Source: Silicimonas sp. (GTDB taxonomy: Bacteria > Pseudomonadota > Alphaproteobacteria > Rhodobacterales > Rhodobacteraceae). From it: DNA of 59,885 nucleotides. The DNA is taken from assembly GCA_022826385.1 (NCBI GenBank), contig JAJDUZ010000015.1, positions 1-59,885 on the forward strand. The letters are read 5' to 3'. Each line of letters begins with the position of its first letter. Position 1 is the first letter of the stretch. Below the pieces are notes generated by a model. The model searched no databases, was not told the origin of the DNA, and saw only the letters and a list, made by a program, of their open reading frames with translations. The position numbers were made by a program, and so were the translations under genes. Positions 55,208 through 59,885 of this stretch are shown here, piece by piece.

Positions 55208-55713
55208 GCCGCCGGGCTGCAATCCTTGGCCTTGGGCGTCGCGGCGAACATTGGGCGGGTCTGTGCCTTGGGGCTGGCTGGGACGTCTGTGCATTCGACC
55301 CGGCCGTGAACGCGGCCAGCGCGGTGGCGCGTTTGCCGGGGCTGCGCAGGGTCGAGACCATTTCGATGGCAGCCCGTCGTGCCGAGCTGATCCTGTGTTG
55401 CGTGCCGGATCGTCTGGAGCTGATCCAGATGGTTGTGCAACGGGCTCAGGCCGAGGCTGACGAGGGTTCGGTCGTCGCTGTCGTCTCGGGCGCACATGAT
55501 ATCGACGCGCTGCAATCCTGTTCCATTCGGCCCGGACAGGTGGTGCGACTTGCGCCGTCCGATGACGGCGGCATCGCGCTTGACGTGACATCCCGGAATG
55601 CGCCGGACCTGAAGGACGCGGCGGGGGCCTTAATGGCCGAGTTGGCCGCGCTCCAGTCACTGCAGCCGGGTGACTTTTCAAGCGATCATGAGGCCAGCGC
55701 CGAAAGCGCCTGA
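55204..55713 (+). CDS. Stand-alone Rossmann-fold protein, dehydrogenase N-domain-like
   Basis: 169 residues. The N-terminal AAILGLGRRGEHWAGLCLGAGWDV is a nucleotide-binding loop close to 3-hydroxyacyl-CoA or carnitine dehydrogenases (G-x-G-x-x-G), followed by FDP, and ELILCCVPDRLELIQMV. The C-terminal catalytic helical domain is missing, so it binds NAD but probably is not a full dehydrogenase. Translationally coupled to the lipocalin. The stop overlaps the convergent XRE gene by 28 bases. Confidence 0.78.
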   Translation: MSRRAAILGLGRRGEHWAGLCLGAGWDVCAFDPAVNAASAVARLPGLRRVETISMAARRAELILCCVPDRLELIQMVVQRAQAEADEGSVVAVVSGAHDIDALQSCSIRPGQVVRLAPSDDGGIALDVTSRNAPDLKDAAGALMAELAALQSLQPGDFSSDHEASAESA

Positions 55714-56534
55714 AGATGCGCGGGCCAGTCGCGGGCCGAGACATCGGCTTCCCTCACCAGAGCATCGAAATGCTCGGTCAGGTCGCGCACCCGGGCGCGG
55801 TCGCGGAACACAAGATGCTGTTGGCCCAGATACACGACGCCGATCAGCGGGCCGAAGATCGTAAGCCCGGCCGACCAGAGGCGGCGCGCATCAAAGAGAT
55901 GAACGCGAAGCGCCGGGTATAGCTGGTCGTGCAGCGCCATCATGTGGTCAATCTGCGCGCGCCGAATGTCTTCCGGAAGCCCGCGGTAATAGCCGGTGGA
56001 ATGGACGAAGCTTTCGACCGTGAACAGCGGCATCGCAATCTCGAAATCGGACATCTCCTCGCGCAAAAGGCGCAGCCGGTCGCGGCTGGCATTCACCGCC
56101 TGATCCGTGGTGCGCCCAAGTTGAGGAGAGTATTCCCACCGCAGCATGGCCTCGGTCTTTAGCATGTCGGGCAGGGTCGCGGGTACATGGCGGATCTTGT
56201 AGCCGGCGGCCTCCTGCTGCCACGCGAAAATCTGGTCGTCCAGAGGCGAACGGTCGGCCCGCGACACCTCCATCGAGGCGGCCAGCAAGTCGGCGGCCTG
56301 TTCGCTGAAGTCGCTCAACCCCAGCAACCAGTCGCCCGAGACACCAAGCGCCGCCGCGCATTCCGCGACCACTTGCGCGTTGGGCAGCCGCGTCGTCTCG
56401 GCATTTAGAAGCTGCGAGATGGTCGAGCGGTCGACGCCAACCTGCCGGGCCAGGCCGGATTGGGTGACATCCCGCGTCTGCATTGCCTGTGCCAAGCGGT
56501 TTCGGAAGAGAAGGGCGCGGTTTCGTTTATCCAT
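55686..56534 (-). CDS. XRE-family transcriptional regulator
   Basis: 282 residues. N-terminal helix-turn-helix (LAQAMQTRDVTQSGLARQVGVDRSTISQLL), then a large sensor region (about 90-270) with YKIRHVPATLPDMLKTEAML and MMALHDQLYPALRVHLFDARR, reminiscent of the XRE regulators with a ligand-binding domain near lipid genes. Divergent from a fatty acid desaturase (87 bases), its likely target. Confidence 0.88.
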   Translation of the reverse strand: MDKRNRALLFRNRLAQAMQTRDVTQSGLARQVGVDRSTISQLLNAETTRLPNAQVVAECAAALGVSGDWLLGLSDFSEQAADLLAASMEVSRADRSPLDDQIFAWQQEAAGYKIRHVPATLPDMLKTEAMLRWEYSPQLGRTTDQAVNASRDRLRLLREEMSDFEIAMPLFTVESFVHSTGYYRGLPEDIRRAQIDHMMALHDQLYPALRVHLFDARRLWSAGLTIFGPLIGVVYLGQQHLVFRDRARVRDLTEHFDALVREADVSARDWPAHLQALSALAS

Positions 56535-56621
56535 AAGCGTTGAATATAATCACAGATGTTTGGTTAATGTTGCGCATATCCGGAATGTTCACAAGACCGT
56601 GATCGTGACACCACGGTCTCA

Positions 56622-57515
56622 ATGCCAAGACTTTCCAACATCGAATGGCCGACGCTTGCCCTGTTTCTTGCTACCTACGCGGTTTGGGGCTGGGCGGTGT
56701 TTGGCTTGGCCGGGGGCGCGCCGGGTTTGGCTGTTCCGGTTGTGGCTGTCGCGATCGCATTCCATGGGTCTCTTCAGCATGAGGCAATTCACGGGCACCC
56801 AACCGGGTGGGCCTCGGTCAACACGGGCCTTGCCTGGCCGCCCCTGGCACTGGTCATCCCGTATCTGAGGTTCCGCGACACGCATCTCGACCATCACCGT
56901 GACGCCAACCTGACCGACCCCTATGACGACCCGGAAACCCATTTCATGGATCCAGCGGATTGGGCCGCGCTGCCCTTGGCCTGTCGCTGGCTGCTGGAAG
57001 CGAACAACACGCTTGCCGGGCGTTTGCTGCTGGGTCCAATTGTCGGGACGGTCTGCTTCCTGCGAAGCGACTGGAAACGCCGCAGGGACGACCCGCGCAT
57101 CGTCCGCGGGTGGGTGTGGCACGGGCTGGCAATGGCCGCCGTTCTGATCGCCGTCGCCCTGTCACCCATGCCGCTTTGGGCCTACGGCATCTCGGCCTAT
57201 CTCGCGCTGGCGCTCTTGCGGATACGCACATATCTGGAACACCGGGCGCATGATCTGTCGCGGGCGCGCTCGGTCATCATCGAGGATCGCGGGCCGTTGG
57301 CGCTTCTCTTCCTGAACAACAACTTGCACGCCGTCCACCACGCGCATCCGAATGTCGCGTGGTACAAACTGCCGACCCTTTATCGCACCCAGTCCGAGCG
57401 GTTCCTGCGGATGAATGACGGCTATCGCTTCGCATCCTATCGCGAGGTCTTCGCCCGCTATCTGTTCCGCCGGAAGGACCCGGTGCCTCACCCTTTGCGG
57501 CACCCCCAACGCTGA
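56622..57515 (+). CDS. Fatty acid desaturase / carotenoid ketolase-type membrane di-iron enzyme
   Basis: 297 residues, four transmembrane helices. His boxes HEAIHGH (about 48-54), HLDHH (about 89-93) and HAVHHAHP (about 237-244) hold a di-iron centre. Desaturase superfamily; acyl chain and position not determinable from sequence. Next to the XRE regulator and nearly touching an EamA transporter gene (40-base gap). Confidence 0.92.
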   Translation: MPRLSNIEWPTLALFLATYAVWGWAVFGLAGGAPGLAVPVVAVAIAFHGSLQHEAIHGHPTGWASVNTGLAWPPLALVIPYLRFRDTHLDHHRDANLTDPYDDPETHFMDPADWAALPLACRWLLEANNTLAGRLLLGPIVGTVCFLRSDWKRRRDDPRIVRGWVWHGLAMAAVLIAVALSPMPLWAYGISAYLALALLRIRTYLEHRAHDLSRARSVIIEDRGPLALLFLNNNLHAVHHAHPNVAWYKLPTLYRTQSERFLRMNDGYRFASYREVFARYLFRRKDPVPHPLRHPQR

Positions 57516-57555
57516 ACCGCTTGTGCCGCCTGCCATTCACGGGCAGGGAAGAGGC

Positions 57556-58443
57556 ATGGAACTTTGGGTGGCCTTCTCGATCAGCGCAGCCTTGGCGCAA
57601 ACGTTGCGGTTCGCGCTGCAAAAGGTGCTGGCGGGCGGGAGCCTGAGCCCGGCCGCAGCGACATGGGCGCGGTTCCTCTGGTCGTGGCCCTTGGCGCTGG
57701 GTTTGGCGCTGGCTTATGGGTCGGCGACGGGCGCGACATGGCCGAACCTCTCTGGCACATTCTTCGCTTATGGTCTGGCCGGTGGTGTCTTCCAGATCCT
57801 CGCCACCATCTGCACGGTCAGCCTGTTTCGTCAGCGGGCCTTCGCGGTCGGGATCACCTTCAAGAAGACCGAGGTGATGCTGACAGCTCTCGTCGGTTTC
57901 GTGATCCTTGGCGACGTCATCCCTGCCTTGGGGGCCGCCGCCATCGCGCTTGGCTTTGTTGGCGTTCTGCTGCTCTCGGAACCGCCAAGCGGTGGCAGCG
58001 TCTTCAACCGGGCCGCCGGGATCGGCTTGCTCTCGGGTATTCTCTTCGCGCTGTCGGCTGTCACCTATCGCGGTGCGGCCCTGGCGCTGGACACGGGCGA
58101 TCCGGTGCTGACGGGCGGGATCACTCTGGCCGTCGTGGCCGCATGGCAGACGGCAATCCTTGCCCTTTGGCTCAAGTGGCGCGAGCCCGGACAAATCACC
58201 GCGACCATCAAGGCGTGGCGGCCAACGCTTCTGGTCAGCCTCTTTTCACTGGTCGGCAGTTGGAGTTGGTTTGCCGCGTTTTCCCTGATGAACGCAGCCT
58301 ATGTCTTTGCCGTAGGTCAGGTGGAGCTGATCTTCTCACTGCTGATCGGATGGCTCTGGTTCGGCGAGAAACTGACCGCGCGCGAGGCGCTGGGCATGGG
58401 CGTGCTCGCGGCATCGATCATCGCCATTGCGGTGCTGCTTTGA
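57556..58443 (+). CDS. EamA/DMT family transporter
   Basis: 295 residues, ten transmembrane helices in two EamA repeats (LWVAFSISAALAQTLRFAL..., VGITFKKTEVMLTALVGFVILGD and SFSLMNAAYVFAVGQVELIFSLLIGWLWFGEKLTAREALGMG split across). Drug/metabolite exporter; substrate unknown. AGGGAAGAGGC precedes the ATG. Confidence 0.92.
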   Translation: MELWVAFSISAALAQTLRFALQKVLAGGSLSPAAATWARFLWSWPLALGLALAYGSATGATWPNLSGTFFAYGLAGGVFQILATICTVSLFRQRAFAVGITFKKTEVMLTALVGFVILGDVIPALGAAAIALGFVGVLLLSEPPSGGSVFNRAAGIGLLSGILFALSAVTYRGAALALDTGDPVLTGGITLAVVAAWQTAILALWLKWREPGQITATIKAWRPTLLVSLFSLVGSWSWFAAFSLMNAAYVFAVGQVELIFSLLIGWLWFGEKLTAREALGMGVLAASIIAIAVLL

Positions 58444-58473
58444 AGTCGGTCGGACTGTGCGTCCGACCTTCGC

Positions 58474-59100
58474 CTAAAGCCAGATCACGCCACGCTGCAC
58501 ATCGTCATTCCTGACAAAAGCCACCTTGTCCGGGGCATCGACCCGCGGCAAATGCCGCTCCAGTTCCGCCAACACGATCCGCGTGATGAACGGCAGATTC
58601 AACTGCCGTACCTCGGCCAAGGGCACCCATTGCAGGTGAGACAACTCGGCATCCGCTGGCTCGAACACATCCGGGTCGGATGTCAGGCCGCTGGCATCCG
58701 CCAGAAAGAACCGCGCATCGAAGCGACGCGGCCGCCCCGGCGGTGTGATGGCCCGAAAGAAGAAATGCAGCCCCGATGCCGTCGCTTCTAGTGTCTGGCC
58801 GGTTTCCTCGTAAAGCTCGCGCAAGGCCGTGGCGGCCAGCGTCTCGGGCGCGCGGTCCGAACGCTCGGACAAGCGCGTTCGGCAGAGATCGCCCAGGTCA
58901 ACCGGCGCGTTCGCGTCGTCGTCATCGACAGCGCCACCGGGAAAGACAAACTTGTCGGCCATGAAAGCGGCGGACTTGCCGCGTTGCCCCATCAGGATAC
59001 GCGGAGCGCTGGCCGGATCACGCACAAGGATCAGCGTCGACGCATCGCGGATCGGCACATCGGTCAGGTCTGGTTGAACCCGTGCATTCTCTTCGCCCAT
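58474..59100 (-). CDS. NUDIX hydrolase
   Basis: 208 residues. NUDIX box with GGAVDDDD..., ALRELYEETGQT (REx-x-EE-x-G core) binds the metal; between the GG and REL parts there is an insertion of about 30 residues (NAPVDLGDLCRTRLSERSD). The N-terminal TLILVRDPASAPRILMGQRG and FVFPGG fit a CoA/NADH-pyrophosphatase-like group. ATG at 59100 overlaps the DUF983 gene by 37 bases. Confidence 0.92.
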   Translation of the reverse strand: MGEENARVQPDLTDVPIRDASTLILVRDPASAPRILMGQRGKSAAFMADKFVFPGGAVDDDDANAPVDLGDLCRTRLSERSDRAPETLAATALRELYEETGQTLEATASGLHFFFRAITPPGRPRRFDARFFLADASGLTSDPDVFEPADAELSHLQWVPLAEVRQLNLPFITRIVLAELERHLPRVDAPDKVAFVRNDDVQRGVIWL

Positions 59101-59483
59101 TGCAGCCCCACGATTGCACCCTTCAGTCGAGGCAGAAGGTAAAGCGAGAGCGCGACGCAGCCAACCGAGAAGATGGTGCCAAGGACCATCGGGTCAGGCC
59201 GGAAAGTCGTGAAGGCCCAGAGTAGCAGCGGCGCCATGACATGCCCGACGATCAGGATGGTCAGGTAGGCCGGCCCGTCATCCGCGCGGTGGTGATGAAA
59301 GGCCTCGCCGCAAACCGGACAATCGTCCCGCACCTTCAGATAGGATCGCATCATCGGGCCGCTGCCGCAATTCGGGCAACGGCGGCGCCAGCCACGCCAA
59401 AGGGCCGGGCGCAAGGGCCGCTCGGCCGGGCGTTTGTCCTCTGCCGCCGGTGCGGCTTCGCTGAAATCGGGTTCGATGGTCAT
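59064..59483 (-). CDS. DUF983 zinc-ribbon membrane protein
   Basis: 139 residues. CPNCGSGPMMRSYLKVRDDCPVCGEAF gives two CxxC pairs (zinc ribbon), followed by two transmembrane helices (YLTILIVGHVMAPLLLWAF, GTIFSVGCVALSLYLLP). Conserved in alphaproteobacteria, often next to NUDIX and RNase R; function unknown. Confidence 0.93.
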   Translation of the reverse strand: MTIEPDFSEAAPAAEDKRPAERPLRPALWRGWRRRCPNCGSGPMMRSYLKVRDDCPVCGEAFHHHRADDGPAYLTILIVGHVMAPLLLWAFTTFRPDPMVLGTIFSVGCVALSLYLLPRLKGAIVGLQWAKRMHGFNQT

Positions 59484-59745
59484 CTCAGGCTCCGGTCACC
59501 GTGGCTACATACGCCTATGCGATGGCCGGGATCAGTTGACGGAATGTCCTTGCGTCGGGATGTCGCGCTTGGGCCTTGGCAGCCGCGCCAACCCCTTGAG
59601 ACGTGGCGTTTTCCTGACGATGCCGCGCTAGCCCGCGAGGTTCGAGATCCAGCGCAGGCTCCTCTCGGGGGCCACGCTGGGCACGCGACGCGACAACGGG
59701 CGTCCGCGTTCCATCTGCCGCTTCTCGAACGCAATCTGTGCCATA
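59484..59745. other. Gene-free or broken region left of the IS end
   Basis: About 260 bases. One minus frame (59515-59751) could encode a truncated C-terminus ending FRQLIPAIA whose 5' part would lie under the IS; I cannot identify it. Otherwise nothing recognisable. Confidence 0.35.
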
Positions 59746-59885
59746 TGTCAATCGGCATTGAATATTGACCCCCCATCGGCGTCCAAATTTGACCCCCCTA
59801 CGGACTGGGAGGGGCGGTGGGGGAGACGCGTTACGGTTGTGTCAGGAGGGGACAGGCCAGCAGTTCAAACCGGAAGGAGAGCGTA
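59746..59885 (+). mobile_element. Left end of a probable IS21-family element, continuing past the window
   Basis: Starts near TGTCAATCGG (59746). Two tandem copies of an ATCGGC...TTGACCCCCC unit follow (59751-59774 and 59776-59799), the multiple terminal repeats typical of IS21 ends. AAGGAGAG near 59875 looks like the ribosome site of the first transposase gene (istA), which would start just beyond the window. The other end and target duplication are not visible. Confidence 0.55.

Overview
The window is a GC-rich chromosomal segment from an alphaproteobacterium, almost certainly Rhodobacteraceae (Roseobacter group). The pointers are a VPLPA-CTERM exported protein, DUF6356, DUF4169 and DUF1127 small proteins, two direct-repeat LexA boxes of the alphaproteobacterial GTTC-N7-GTTC type, CcsR-like 'cuckoo' small RNAs, paired GANTC (CcrM) sites in front of a zapA operon, and Rhodobacteraceae gene orders (kdsB-kdsA-kpsF-waaA, ECF42 with DGPF proteins, bolA-grxD). 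Most of it is housekeeping DNA; the only mobile DNA seen is the left end of a probable IS21-family element at the right edge.

Layout. 1-6 kb: DUF4169 remnant, Tyr-rich VPLPA-CTERM protein, fumC, small conserved genes, an Lrp regulator, a stand-alone DnaE2 C-terminal OB-fold gene under a LexA box, ferredoxin with a coupled FG-GAP protein, and a DUF1127 gene followed by four CCUCCUCCC-loop hairpins (two CcsR-like RNAs). 6-13 kb: Mrp/ApbC, the Kdo operon (kdsB, kdsA, kdsD, waaA), rlmE and a lytic transglycosylase. 13-18 kb: gap with a 46-codon membrane gene, a PAS pseudo-histidine kinase, dtd and fructokinase behind a LacI-type operator. 18-24 kb: a minus-strand envelope cluster (small membrane protein, XpaC, TelA, DUF2927 lipoprotein, SPFH-GYF protein, cytochrome b561, zinc-ribbon membrane protein).

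24-33 kb: rluB, tadA, DUF1185, UPF0173 hydrolase, ceramidase-like protein, VOC protein, gatC-gatA, excalibur lipoprotein, amidase, RNase P RNA, DUF533 protein, rpmG and GNAT. 33-39 kb: ECF42 sigma factor with two DGPF proteins and MAPEG, response regulator, tkt, coiled-coil protein plus zapA. 39-46 kb: NDH-2 fused to a cyclic-nucleotide domain, ABM-grxD-bolA, CAT-like gene coupled to purL, YdeI and ACT proteins. 46-60 kb: polA with a candidate sRNA downstream, HerA-like ATPase, a terminator-rich gap with another candidate sRNA, IalB, an orphan imuA under a second LexA box, aldo/keto reductase, lipoprotein-lipocalin-Rossmann operon, XRE regulator opposite a desaturase, EamA transporter, NUDIX, DUF983 and the IS end.

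Most notable: (i) two separated pieces of the SOS mutagenesis cassette (orphan imuA and a DnaE2 OB-fold fragment), each with its own LexA box and an apparently leaderless promoter; (ii) the CcsR-like RNAs, whose G-U pairs fix the coding strand; (iii) the SPFH/zinc-ribbon/TelA/XpaC cluster, resembling the Bacillus ydjFGHI envelope-stress locus without PspA; (iv) the NDH-2-cNMP fusion; (v) a histidine kinase-like protein lacking its phospho-accepting His. All calls come from reading the sequence; no database search was run.
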